Source: JAFGPL01 sp963781805
Lineage (GTDB): Bacteria > Bacteroidota > Bacteroidia > Bacteroidales > UBA10428
Direction of reading: 5' to 3'
Assembly: GCA_963781805.1 (NCBI GenBank)
Contig: CAWAHF010000004.1
Span: 2,356,001-2,420,000 of the forward strand
Length of the DNA: 64,000 nucleotides
Below the pieces are notes generated by a model, which did no database searches, had not been told where the DNA came from, and saw only the letters and a list, made by a program, of their open reading frames with translations. Shown piece by piece: positions 17,432-26,327 of the stretch; within the stretch, counting starts at the first letter, position 1; every line of letters begins with the position of its first letter. The position numbers and the translations under genes are program-made.

Positions 17432-17549
17432 AATGTTTGAAAATTAAATTATGAGCAAATAAAATTTTATACAATCTTTTTATACTAGATTTTATCAGGC
17501 ATTGGTATATTCTATATATTATCAGAAATATAAAAAAATAGAAGAAATA

Positions 17550-19010
17550 TTATTTTTCAGTAATATTTTTAAGTATATCGATAAGAAAATCCCAGAATTT
17601 TTTAACTGTATCAATTTTCACTCGCTCATCTGGTGAATGGGGTGAACGTATGGTAGGACCAAATGAGATCATATCGAGATTGGGATAAATACTGCCAATA
17701 ATACCACATTCCAGACCAGCATGAATAGCCTTGACCTCAGGTATTTTCCCGTACTTTTTCTGATAAACTTCCTTCATAATTTTCAGAATGTCGGAATCCG
17801 GATTTGGTTTCCAGCCGGGATAGCTGCCACTAAAGCTCACTTCTGCACCTGCCAGTTCAAATAATGCCTTGATACGTGATGATAAATCCTCCTTTGCAGA
17901 ATCAACACTACTTCTAAGAAGACAACTCACTGTGATTTCTTTTGCATTGGTTTTCACAATCGCAAGATTTGTGGAAGTTTCGACCAATCCTTCAATATCG
18001 CTGCTCATTCTGATAACTCCATTTGGACAGGTATAAATTGCGCTTATCAACCTGTTTTGAGTATCTTCATCAATCAATGTCTCAGGGAGAGTTGTTTTTT
18101 CAAGATAAATTTCCATATTCGGTTCAGTGGTGCCATACTCCGACTTCAGAATAGAAACATGCCCGCTGATAAAATCTGTAAATTCTGTTTCACTTACTGC
18201 GGGTACCAACAAAATTGCAGAGGCTTCACGCGGAATGGCATTTCTTAAATCTCCCCCATTTAAAGATGCTAATCGGGATTTAAACTTAAATGTTGAACGC
18301 CAGAGCAACCGGGTAAGTACAAGATTTGAATTAGCCCTCTCCAGGTTAATATCCAATCCGGAATGTCCTCCTTTCAATCCTTTTACTACTAATCTATATG
18401 GAATATAATTACCTTCCGGTTTAATAGATGAGTATTTAAAAACGATATTGGCATCTATTCCGCCTGCACAACCAATATAAAGTTCACCTTCATCTTCCGA
18501 ATCGGTATTAAGTAAAATATTTCCTTTAAGTACTCCGGGTTTTAATGCAAATGCTCCTGTCATACCTGTCTCTTCATCAATAGTAAACAAGGCTTCAATG
18601 GGACCATGTGAAATATCTTTCGATTCAAGAACACTCATCATTGAGGCAACTCCAATTCCATTGTCTGCGCCCAGGGTTGTCTTATTAGCGCGAACCCATT
18701 CCCCATCAACAATTGTTTCAATTGCATCCTTTTCAAAATCATGTATTTTATCACTGTTTTTTTGAGGCACCATATCCAAATGTGCCTGAAGTATCACTCC
18801 TTGTTTATTTTGCATTCCCTGAGTTGCAGGTTTGCGTATTAAAATATTTCCCACTGCATCTTTTATCGTTTCTAATCCAAGATCTTTACCAAATTGTTCC
18901 ATAAACTGAATAACTTTTGTTTCCTTTTTTGATGGTCTTGGAATTTGAGTGAGCTTATGAAAGTTTTTCCAAACATTTTCAGGTGAAAGTTGTGTTACCG
19001 AAGTGCTCAT
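17550..19010 (-). CDS. pepD: Aminoacyl-histidine dipeptidase (peptidase D, M20C family)
   Basis: PepD is a cytosolic two-zinc dipeptidase that cleaves dipeptides such as carnosine-like Xaa-His. The 486-residue length is typical. Conserved metal and catalytic positions are visible: VILQAHLDMVPQK (H77 and D79), GADNGIGVA (D116), IDEETGMTGA (E146 catalytic, E147 ligand), LNTDSEDEGELYIG (D170) and the late SPHSPDERV with H458. The insertion (lid) domain between about 185 and 380 is present, with GLKGGHSGLDI. The ATG at 19010 gives the usual family N-terminus. It is divergent from the thioredoxin-like gene. Confidence 0.95.
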   Translation of the reverse strand: MSTSVTQLSPENVWKNFHKLTQIPRPSKKETKVIQFMEQFGKDLGLETIKDAVGNILIRKPATQGMQNKQGVILQAHLDMVPQKNSDKIHDFEKDAIETIVDGEWVRANKTTLGADNGIGVASMMSVLESKDISHGPIEALFTIDEETGMTGAFALKPGVLKGNILLNTDSEDEGELYIGCAGGIDANIVFKYSSIKPEGNYIPYRLVVKGLKGGHSGLDINLERANSNLVLTRLLWRSTFKFKSRLASLNGGDLRNAIPREASAILLVPAVSETEFTDFISGHVSILKSEYGTTEPNMEIYLEKTTLPETLIDEDTQNRLISAIYTCPNGVIRMSSDIEGLVETSTNLAIVKTNAKEITVSCLLRSSVDSAKEDLSSRIKALFELAGAEVSFSGSYPGWKPNPDSDILKIMKEVYQKKYGKIPEVKAIHAGLECGIIGSIYPNLDMISFGPTIRSPHSPDERVKIDTVKKFWDFLIDILKNITEK

Positions 19011-19172
19011 TTTTTTGTAGTTTTGATTATAAATTCTGACTGATAATTGATGTTTAACATGTCATTAACAAGTAAATGTAACAAAAAATAGTAACTTGCG
19101 TTCATAAATTATCCTCAATTTTATTGGATCAAAATATTAATCATAACTAGGTAAAAGCCTTTGTCATTGAGA

Positions 19173-19688
19173 ATGAAGAAGTATTATCTGATATTGTTTT
19201 TTTTGTTTTTGGGCGGAGTTTACGCCCAGGAAGTAAAATGGTACACCATTGAACAAGCTGTTGAACTGAATAAAAAAGAGCCCAGGAAAATTGTTATTGA
19301 TGTATATACCGATTGGTGTAAATGGTGTAAAGTAATGGATAACAATACCTACAGCAATAAAATAATTGCGGAATATCTGAATAAAAAATATTATCCGGTA
19401 AAGCTCAATGCAGAACAAAAGGAGGATATAAAATTCGGAGACAAAACCTATAAATTTGTTGCCCAGGGAAGAGGTTATAATGAATTTGCCGCTGCATTGC
19501 TTAACGGAAATATGGGATATCCTTCGGTGGTTTTTCTCGATGAACAAATGAATGTAATTCAGCCATTTCAAGGTTATATCGAGGCTAAACAGTTTGATCA
19601 AATAGCTAAATTTATCGGTGACGATATATATAAAAACAAATCATGGGAGGATTTTCTCAAAACTTATAAATCACCCCTTACGGAATAG
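19173..19688 (+). CDS. Secreted thioredoxin-fold protein
   Basis: The protein (171 residues from the ATG at 19173) has a short Sec signal peptide (MKKYYLILFFLFLGGVYAQ) and a thioredoxin-like domain with the redox motif DWCKWCKVM and the cis-proline segment NGNMGYPSVVFLDEQ. It resembles the DUF255/thioredoxin_7 branch rather than classical TrxA. It probably acts as a periplasmic thiol reductase or disulfide exchanger. The frame could begin at a TTG at 19161, four codons earlier, but the ATG gives a better signal peptide. The upstream sequence TAACTTGCG resembles the one before the deacetylase gene at 24363. It converges with the DUF4831 gene. Confidence 0.85.
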   Translation: MKKYYLILFFLFLGGVYAQEVKWYTIEQAVELNKKEPRKIVIDVYTDWCKWCKVMDNNTYSNKIIAEYLNKKYYPVKLNAEQKEDIKFGDKTYKFVAQGRGYNEFAAALLNGNMGYPSVVFLDEQMNVIQPFQGYIEAKQFDQIAKFIGDDIYKNKSWEDFLKTYKSPLTE

Positions 19689-19744
19689 CAGCATCCATTA
19701 TTTACATTTCAATTCAAACTTAAAAAAACTATAATTTCTCTGAA

Positions 19745-20842
19745 TCAATCACGGAGTATTTTTGCACTTATAACCGGTCCAAACTGAAGTGTAGTGTATT
19801 TACCTTCAAACATAACCTTATCTTCAAGTATAAGTCTCAAAACCGAAAAATCTGGTAACCTGTAATAAAGCGTATTTTCGATTTCACCAAAAGGTTCTGC
19901 AAGCTGAATTTTGTCAAAATTGAGGGTTACATTGGTACATGTTAACTCCAGGACAAAAGGTTTCCCTTTGGAAGATAGTGCATCAAAAATACCCTCTTTT
20001 TCCGAAAGTCTAAAAAGAACCTGTTGATCGGTTTTCTTTTCTGAAACCGGAGTAAATTCATAACTCTTAGATTGTGTTTCATATACTGTTTTTCCTATAA
20101 ACAGTGAAAGATATTCATCTTCGATGCGGTTTAGTTCTTCCAGGTATGTATTAATCCCATCGTCGGGAACGGGACCTTCGTTCTGTCCGGTTAGTAATTT
20201 AAATTTTCTTTTTTTCAATTTAATCAGAAAATTTGCTGCCTCCTCAGCTTTCTGTTCCAACGATTTTGGTTTATGCGATTCAGTTTCAACTGGTATCTGA
20301 ACATAAACTGAATCACGCAGTACTCTTTTATAAGAAGTCTCCTTTTCGCTTACAAGGTTTCTCTTCATCGATAAATCCTTAAAATAGATCTCATTCCCTG
20401 GGGAATTAAAATCTAATGCTTTAGTAATTTCCGGTAAAAAACCAGGGGGTAATGAAATTAATCCTTTCTGCTCAAGCAAAGCGAGTTTGTCATTAACTCC
20501 ATCCGGATGTTTTTCGACTCGAACTGAAAAGAAAAATTCGGGATCGGGTTCAGTACAGGTTGAAACCACTATTTTATCAATGGTCCAGGATGTAGATGAA
20601 TTATGTATAACATCTTTTATTCCCAGATATTTGTCCGCAAATTCATGATAAGGACCCGGAATGAAAAAAGCCTTTTGAAAAGTCACTTCTATCTGAAAAA
20701 CGGTTCTTGGAAGAGAATATATTATCGAACTATTATCGATCGTTTTCAGATTCCGGATACCTGTTGTATAAATTTGGGGAGTAACTGCACACCCTGTAAA
20801 GAAGATACCTATTAATATCAATTTAATTTTTTTACTCTTCAT
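19745..20842 (-). CDS. DUF4831 family lipoprotein
   Basis: The protein matches the Bacteroidota DUF4831 family: IIYSLPRTVFQIEVTFQKAF, GPYHEFADKYLGI, and TVYETQSKSYEFTPV. Starting at the ATG at 20842 it has a basic N-terminus, a hydrophobic stretch and a lipobox ending FFTGC (C18), so it should be a lipoprotein. A start seven codons upstream (20863) would overlap the preceding gene by 20 bases; from 20842 the gap to the nnrDE stop is one base, which favours 20842. It is cotranscribed with nnrDE. The molecular function of the family is not known. Confidence 0.85.
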   Translation of the reverse strand: MKSKKIKLILIGIFFTGCAVTPQIYTTGIRNLKTIDNSSIIYSLPRTVFQIEVTFQKAFFIPGPYHEFADKYLGIKDVIHNSSTSWTIDKIVVSTCTEPDPEFFFSVRVEKHPDGVNDKLALLEQKGLISLPPGFLPEITKALDFNSPGNEIYFKDLSMKRNLVSEKETSYKRVLRDSVYVQIPVETESHKPKSLEQKAEEAANFLIKLKKRKFKLLTGQNEGPVPDDGINTYLEELNRIEDEYLSLFIGKTVYETQSKSYEFTPVSEKKTDQQVLFRLSEKEGIFDALSSKGKPFVLELTCTNVTLNFDKIQLAEPFGEIENTLYYRLPDFSVLRLILEDKVMFEGKYTTLQFGPVISAKILRD

Positions 20843-20843
20843 A

Positions 20844-22379
20844 CTATTTTGAGTTTTGTACATGTAAAAATGCTTTTCCTAAATATTCAATTATATCAGA
20901 GGGAATTAAAGAATATTCCCCTCTTACCGATTGGGCTATATCAGCTGCCAGGCCATGCAGATAAACACCTGCGATTACAGAATCAGCCGGAGTATAGCCC
21001 TGTGTTAACAACGACAATAAAATGCCCGTTAGCACATCACCACTTCCACCTGTTGCCATGCCGGGATTACCTGTTGAATTAAAATAACATGTTCCATCAG
21101 GAAAGGCAATGGAAGTATATGCCCCTTTTAAAACGATATAAATACCAAGTTCTTGTGCAAGTTCTATTTGCTTCTGATTCCGTTGATAACTGTTTTTTGA
21201 TTCTCCTGCAATTCTTTCAAATTCCTTGGGATGAGGTGTGAGAATGCTTTTTTTTGGTATCAATTTCAACAAATCACGATGTTCTCCCAGTATATTCAAG
21301 GCATCTGCATCAATAACCATTGGTTTATCGCACGCTTCAACTAATTCCTTTAATGCCCTTGCTGTTTCTTCATGCATACCAATACCAGGCCCCACTGCTA
21401 TGCCAGTATATCTTTTAAGTTCCGGGATTTCTGAAAACATAGTTTCCGATGTATCACTATTGGTTAAGGATTCGGGCACTCCTGTTTGAATTATCGGTAC
21501 ACCGGCACGGGGAATATGCGATGTGACCAATCCCACCCCGCTTCTCAGACAAGCTTTAGCCGCCAAAACTGCAGCTCCCATCATACCATACGATCCGGCA
21601 ATCAACAATGCATGACCGTAAGTACCTTTGTGTGAAAATTTCTGACGTTTAGGTATTATCCGTTTTATGTCGTCTGGACTGATGTACTGAATTTCCGAGG
21701 GAGTTTTATCAATGATATCCTTGTGCAATCCGATAGGCAAAACATACCAGTTACCAACATATTCATCATTTTCAGCAAAAAAGAAAGATACTTTTGGAAA
21801 CTGAAAAGTAAGTGTAAATGTGGCTTTCAAAATATTTTCCCTGATGTTTTTTGAATTATCTTCCCCGAACAATCCACTGGGGACATCAATGGCAATGACT
21901 TCGACATTTGAATTATTGATATATCTCACCAATCTGGATGCCAATCCCTCTAATGGCCTGGTAAGTCCTGAACCAAACAATCCATCAACAATTAAATCGT
22001 CCGGTTGAATCTCAGGAAAAGATTTCTCATTACTAACCTCATAGATTTTCACCAGGTTTTGTTCGATAAGTCTTTTTCTGTTTATCTCAGAATCTTCAGA
22101 AATTCTGTCTGCAATATTCAATAAAAAGAGTGAGAGATTAGAAAATCCCCTATTTGCAAGTATTCTGGCAACAGCCCATGCATCGCCACCATTATTGCCT
22201 GGTCCCGCAAAAATTTTTATTGGTGTTGATACATGGAATTCTTCTACTATCCATTCTGCAATTTTTGTTGCCGCTCTTTCCATTAGATTAATGGATGATA
22301 TGGGTTCATTCTGAATGGTATAGGCATCAATACTTTTAATCTGCGAGGTTCTAAATATTTTCATATAAAGGTGTTTCAT
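20844..22379 (-). CDS. nnrDE: Bifunctional NAD(P)HX epimerase/ADP-dependent dehydratase
   Basis: This 511-residue fusion repairs hydrated NADH/NADPH. The N-terminal epimerase half (about 1-220) shows FAGPGNNGGDAWAVARILA, DGLFGSGLTRPLEG and AIDVPSGLFGED. The C-terminal ADP-dependent dehydratase half (about 235-500) shows SHKGTYGHALLIAGSYGMMG, AVGPGIG, TPHPKEFERIAG and the nucleotide-binding NPGMATGGSGDVLTGIL. The start could be the ATG at 22379 or, more in keeping with homologues (MKIFRTSQIKSID), the one at 22364. It is cotranscribed with the DUF4831 lipoprotein gene. It is divergent from the POT transporter. Confidence 0.95.
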   Translation of the reverse strand: MKHLYMKIFRTSQIKSIDAYTIQNEPISSINLMERAATKIAEWIVEEFHVSTPIKIFAGPGNNGGDAWAVARILANRGFSNLSLFLLNIADRISEDSEINRKRLIEQNLVKIYEVSNEKSFPEIQPDDLIVDGLFGSGLTRPLEGLASRLVRYINNSNVEVIAIDVPSGLFGEDNSKNIRENILKATFTLTFQFPKVSFFFAENDEYVGNWYVLPIGLHKDIIDKTPSEIQYISPDDIKRIIPKRQKFSHKGTYGHALLIAGSYGMMGAAVLAAKACLRSGVGLVTSHIPRAGVPIIQTGVPESLTNSDTSETMFSEIPELKRYTGIAVGPGIGMHEETARALKELVEACDKPMVIDADALNILGEHRDLLKLIPKKSILTPHPKEFERIAGESKNSYQRNQKQIELAQELGIYIVLKGAYTSIAFPDGTCYFNSTGNPGMATGGSGDVLTGILLSLLTQGYTPADSVIAGVYLHGLAADIAQSVRGEYSLIPSDIIEYLGKAFLHVQNSK

Positions 22380-22461
22380 GCAAATTTAGTTGGTTTCTTC
22401 AGATTTTAAAAAGATGAATTTAAATTGATTAAAGTCATTCTCCATACTGAAAAAAGATTTC

Positions 22462-22469
22462 TATATTTG
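22462..22469 (+). promoter_or_regulatory. Candidate -7 promoter element for the POT transporter gene
   Basis: TATATTTG matches TAnnTTTG exactly, 40 bases before the transporter ATG, in the gap between divergent genes. No convincing -33 partner is seen. Confidence 0.4.
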
Positions 22470-22509
22470 TTTAATACGCTTCCAAATTATTAATTAAAAA
22501 CTTACACTT

Positions 22510-24207
22510 ATGTTTAAAGGTCATCCTAAAGGATTATATGTAGCCTTCTTTGCCAACATGGGAGAACGATTTGGATTTTATACCATGATAGCAATATTCA
22601 CTTTGTTTTTACAGGCAAAATATGGATTTGATTCGGGTAGAGCGGGTCAGATCTATGGAGGCTTTTTTGCTGCAGTCTATTTCCTTCCTCTCATAGGTGG
22701 ATTGGTGGCAGATCGGTTTTGGGGCTATGGAAAAACTGTCAGTATTGGTCTGATTACAATGCTTGTAGGCTATTTTTTGATAGCGATTCCAAGTGACAGG
22801 GGACAGGCATTATGGCTCGTTATTACAGCCCTTGCAATAATATCATTGGGTACGGGACTGTTTAAAGGAAATCTTCAAGCGTTGGTAGGGAATATGTATG
22901 ATGATCCAAAATATAGCAAAATAAGGGATGTCGCTTTTAATATTTTTTATATGGGTATTAATATCGGTGCAATGTTTGCTCCCACTGCAGCCAGAGCAGT
23001 TTACAGTCACATAATGAAAAATTCTGGTTTCTTTTATGATCCATCTATTCCGGCGTTGGCCAATAAGTTTCTTGACGGTACTGCATCGTCTGAAAATGTT
23101 CAAAATTTATTTCACCTGGCAAGTTCTCAGGTTAAAGGAATATCAGAAAGTGGGCTTACCGAATTTAGTTCGAATTATATCAATACTTTAAGTAAAGCTT
23201 ATCATTATGGATTTGGCGTTGCCTGCATATCTTTAATTATTTCAATGCTAATATTCTGGGGATTTAAGAAATATTACAAAGATGCTGACATAACTGAAAG
23301 ACAGAAAGAAAAAAGTGTTGAATATAAAGACAATATCATTACCCTTACGCCTGAACAAACCAAGTCCAGGTTACAGGCTCTTTTTATGGTATTTGGAGTG
23401 GTTATTTTTTTCTGGATGGCATTTCATCAAAATGGATTTACTATGACTATGTTTGCCCGTGATTATACTCAGGAGATTGTTCCCAAAGACGTATATTTCT
23501 GGTTTGATCTGTGGGGATTGCTCCCTTTGGGATTGACAATAGGAGGTTTAATATTTCTTATCAGAAAATCCAGTTCGGTTCGCATCAGATTGATAAGTGC
23601 AGCCATATTCATTATTTTCGGCTACCTTTCTTATTTAAGATTCAATAGCTATACTGGCGATAATAAATTTACTCCCGAAATGTTCCAGCACTTGAATCCA
23701 TTCTTTATTGTTGCTTTAACCCCAATTATTATTGGATTTTTTACATGGTTAAGACAGAGAGGAAAGGAACCTTCCGCACCTAAAAAGATTGGAATTGGCA
23801 TGATTATTACAGCCCTGGGTTTTTTAATTTTAATTCTTGGATCAATAAGACTTATAGGCTATAGCCCCAAAGAACTTGGCGAAATCAGAATTCCGAATGA
23901 GTCGCTGGCCTTATCCCCTTACTGGTTAATAAGCACCTATTTTACATTGACAATCGCTGAACTTTTTCTCAGTCCGATGGGTATTTCATTCGTATCAAAA
24001 GTCTCTCCTCCAAAATACAAAGGATTAATGCAGGGAGGATGGCTTGCTGCAACTGCAATCGGCAGTTATCTGGTCGGAATTATGGGGTATTCATGGAGAA
24101 ATTTACCACTTTGGAGCCACTGGTTTCTGCTGGCAGGATGCTGTTTAATTTCCGCAACAATTATATTTTCAGTATTGAAGCGCCTCGAAAGGGCAACACA
24201 ATTATAA
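22510..24207 (+). CDS. POT (PTR2) family proton-dependent oligopeptide transporter
   Basis: The 565-residue inner-membrane protein belongs to the POT/PTR2 branch of the major facilitator superfamily, which imports di- and tripeptides with protons. The N-terminal signature NMGERFGFYTMIAIFTLFL (compare ExxERFxYY) and the first-helix pair YGGFFAAVYFLPLIGGLVADRFWG are clear, as is GTGLFKGNLQALVGNMYDDP. It has about 14 hydrophobic helices, with a longer loop at about residues 165-230 that is common in Bacteroidota members. The C-terminal block PKYKGLMQGGWLAATAIG is conserved. It is a single-gene unit with its own candidate promoter and a terminator. Confidence 0.92.
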   Translation: MFKGHPKGLYVAFFANMGERFGFYTMIAIFTLFLQAKYGFDSGRAGQIYGGFFAAVYFLPLIGGLVADRFWGYGKTVSIGLITMLVGYFLIAIPSDRGQALWLVITALAIISLGTGLFKGNLQALVGNMYDDPKYSKIRDVAFNIFYMGINIGAMFAPTAARAVYSHIMKNSGFFYDPSIPALANKFLDGTASSENVQNLFHLASSQVKGISESGLTEFSSNYINTLSKAYHYGFGVACISLIISMLIFWGFKKYYKDADITERQKEKSVEYKDNIITLTPEQTKSRLQALFMVFGVVIFFWMAFHQNGFTMTMFARDYTQEIVPKDVYFWFDLWGLLPLGLTIGGLIFLIRKSSSVRIRLISAAIFIIFGYLSYLRFNSYTGDNKFTPEMFQHLNPFFIVALTPIIIGFFTWLRQRGKEPSAPKKIGIGMIITALGFLILILGSIRLIGYSPKELGEIRIPNESLALSPYWLISTYFTLTIAELFLSPMGISFVSKVSPPKYKGLMQGGWLAATAIGSYLVGIMGYSWRNLPLWSHWFLLAGCCLISATIIFSVLKRLERATQL

Positions 24208-24223
24208 TCTGTAGATAAAATTT

Positions 24224-24248
24224 AAAACCACCTCCTGATGGTTTTTTT
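24224..24248 (+). terminator. Rho-independent terminator after the POT transporter gene
   Basis: AAAACCA (24224-24230), the loop CCTCCTGA, then TGGTTTT (24239-24245) continuing into a T-run form a classic intrinsic terminator 17 bases after the stop codon. Confidence 0.8.
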
Positions 24249-24362
24249 GTTTAAGATTAGTTTCCGTTTATGGCGATTTTTGGTTGGTTAATAAAAATTT
24301 TCAGAAGGACATTAAATATTGTGATAACTTGCGTCTTGTTTTCGATTTTACTCAATTGAAAT

Positions 24363-25226
24363 ATGTCAAAAAGACGAATTATTATAACTGCGGATGATCT
24401 TGGAATTGACAGCAGTATCAATAAAGGAATCATTGAATCATATAAAAATGGTGTTCTTACCTCCACAGCATTATTGATGAACGTACCTGAAACTCATGAA
24501 GGAATAACCCTGGCAAAAGAAAATCCCGGACTCGAAGTCGGAATTCATTTATCAATTGTTGAAGGGATTTCCCTAAGGGGAATGGAATCCACCATTACTG
24601 ATCCTTTAACTTACTTTGACAATAAAATTTGTATGATAAGAGATTGGAAAGCTTTTCTAAAAAAATATATTTCCAGTAAAATTAATTTTCATGAACTTGA
24701 AGAAGAACTCGAACTTCAGATACAATCTTTTCTCAGGCATTATAATAGCATACCATTTGTAAATGGTACACAACATATGCATCTTATGCCCAAAGTATGG
24801 AAAATTATTTTGAAACTTGCAAAAAAATATGATGTTAAAGCTGTCCGGTTGCCTGGTTTGACCATGCCTTCAAAACTTTGGCTGAACAAAAGACTTCCTT
24901 TTCTCATTCCTTTTCAGCTATTGGGCGAATTGGGTAAGCGCAATTGCCGGAAATCAGGAATTAAATATCCAAAGGATGTAGTGGGTATGCAATACTCCGG
25001 TAAAATCAATGAAATCAGGCTATTGTTTCTTCTTAAAAATATTCAGACAGAGACTTTAGAGATTGTTATGCATCCCGGATATGAGAGTCTGAAGTTAAGG
25101 GATAATTTGCCATGGGCATATAGTACTTTCGACTGGGATAGTGAAAGAAAAGCTATTCAATCCGAAAAGGTAAAAGAGTACATACTTAAAAATAATATTG
25201 AATTAATAAATTTCTCCAAACTATAA
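24363..25226 (+). CDS. YdjC/ChbG/HpnK-family carbohydrate deacetylase
   Basis: The 287-residue protein has the YdjC-fold deacetylase pattern: IITADDLGIDSSINKGI with the metal-binding D11-D12, GIHLSI with H62, GTQHMHLMP with H138 and H140, and EIVMHPGYE near the C-terminus. Family members remove N-acetyl groups from amino sugars (chitooligosaccharides, hopanoid-linked glucosamine). It lies 14 bases before a DPM1-like glycosyltransferase gene, which suggests it acts on a lipid-linked sugar in the cytoplasm, as ArnD-type deformylases do in the Arn pathway although from a different fold. A second, distinct member occurs at 57414. Confidence 0.88.
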   Translation: MSKRRIIITADDLGIDSSINKGIIESYKNGVLTSTALLMNVPETHEGITLAKENPGLEVGIHLSIVEGISLRGMESTITDPLTYFDNKICMIRDWKAFLKKYISSKINFHELEEELELQIQSFLRHYNSIPFVNGTQHMHLMPKVWKIILKLAKKYDVKAVRLPGLTMPSKLWLNKRLPFLIPFQLLGELGKRNCRKSGIKYPKDVVGMQYSGKINEIRLLFLLKNIQTETLEIVMHPGYESLKLRDNLPWAYSTFDWDSERKAIQSEKVKEYILKNNIELINFSKL

Positions 25227-25240
25227 TAGAGACAAGCGCT

Positions 25241-26173
25241 ATGAAGACTATATCTGTTGTTATTCCGGCATATAATGAAGAAGAATGTATTACCGCCCTT
25301 ATTGAAAAACTAAAAGGGATACTTGATGGACTGAAATACTCATATGAGGTAATTATTATAGATGACGGGAGCAAAGATCGTACTTTTGAGGTAATTAAAA
25401 ATTTGGCAATAAATTATAAATTTTTAAAAGGAGTTAAATTATCCCGAAATATGGGACATCAGGCAGCACTTGATTGTGGATTAAAACATGCATCAGGAGA
25501 TGCAATTATTAGTATGGATGCTGATCTGCAACATCCACCTGAATTAATACCTCAAATGGTTAAACTTTGGGAGGAAGGATATGAAATCGTTTATACCCAA
25601 AAGCTTGAAAATCAAGAAACAACATTATTGTATAAAATCTGGGCAAAAACTTTCTATTCACTGTTTAATAAGTATTCACAGATAAAACTTACTCCTGCTG
25701 GTTCCGATTTCCGGCTGATGGGAAGAAGGAGTCTTGAAGCAGTATTAAGTATGCCTGAATATCATAAGTTTTTTCGCGGACTTGTACCATTTGTGGGATT
25801 CAAATCAACAAGCATATCCTTTGATGTCCAGAAAAGGTTTGCAGGCAAAAGAAAATACAATTTCAGACAGTCAATGCGACTGGCTTCTGATGGTCTGTTT
25901 TCATTTTCTGATTTTGCATTGAAAATACCATTTATAATAGGCGGAGCTGCACTTATAATAATTTTGTTATACCTTCTTTATACTTTGATCTTATTAATTT
26001 TTCATGGAACCATAATAATACAGGGCTGGACATCTGTAATGGCAATACTTGTTTTGTCTATTAGTATTCAACTAATTTTTATGGGAATACTTGGAATTTA
26101 TGTTGGTAAAATTTACTTTGAAGTAAAGAGGAGACCAATATATTTTGCTGAAGAAAAAGTAGGTGAATTATAG
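25241..26173 (+). CDS. Family 2 glycosyltransferase, DPM1/ArnC/GtrB-like polyprenyl-phosphate sugar transferase
   Basis: The 310-residue protein has an N-terminal GT-A domain (SVVIPAYNEEECITALIEK, IDDGSKDRTFEVI, SRNMGHQAALDCGL, the metal-binding SMDADLQHPPELI) and two C-terminal membrane helices (about residues 228-255 and 262-290). This is the dolichyl/undecaprenyl-phosphate sugar synthase layout, which loads a sugar from a nucleotide donor onto a polyprenyl phosphate. The neighbours are a deacetylase upstream and a GT39 transferase downstream, which would respectively edit and use the lipid-linked sugar. The sugar is unknown. Confidence 0.92.
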   Translation: MKTISVVIPAYNEEECITALIEKLKGILDGLKYSYEVIIIDDGSKDRTFEVIKNLAINYKFLKGVKLSRNMGHQAALDCGLKHASGDAIISMDADLQHPPELIPQMVKLWEEGYEIVYTQKLENQETTLLYKIWAKTFYSLFNKYSQIKLTPAGSDFRLMGRRSLEAVLSMPEYHKFFRGLVPFVGFKSTSISFDVQKRFAGKRKYNFRQSMRLASDGLFSFSDFALKIPFIIGGAALIIILLYLLYTLILLIFHGTIIIQGWTSVMAILVLSISIQLIFMGILGIYVGKIYFEVKRRPIYFAEEKVGEL

Positions 26174-26327
26174 TAAATAATTCTTATGTTATAATGAATA
26201 TTTTATATGCAAGTAAATTATTCTTCAATATCAATTTTTGACCTTTGTAATTTTAATCTTAAGTTTTTATTTTTAATTAGTATTAAAAAGATATAAATTT
26301 ATTTATAAATAATAATAAACGGCTAGT

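Noticed and set aside
19164..19601. A 145-codon minus-strand frame
   Set aside because: It is antisense to the thioredoxin-like gene, which has a signal peptide and the WCKWC motif; the antisense product is low-complexity.
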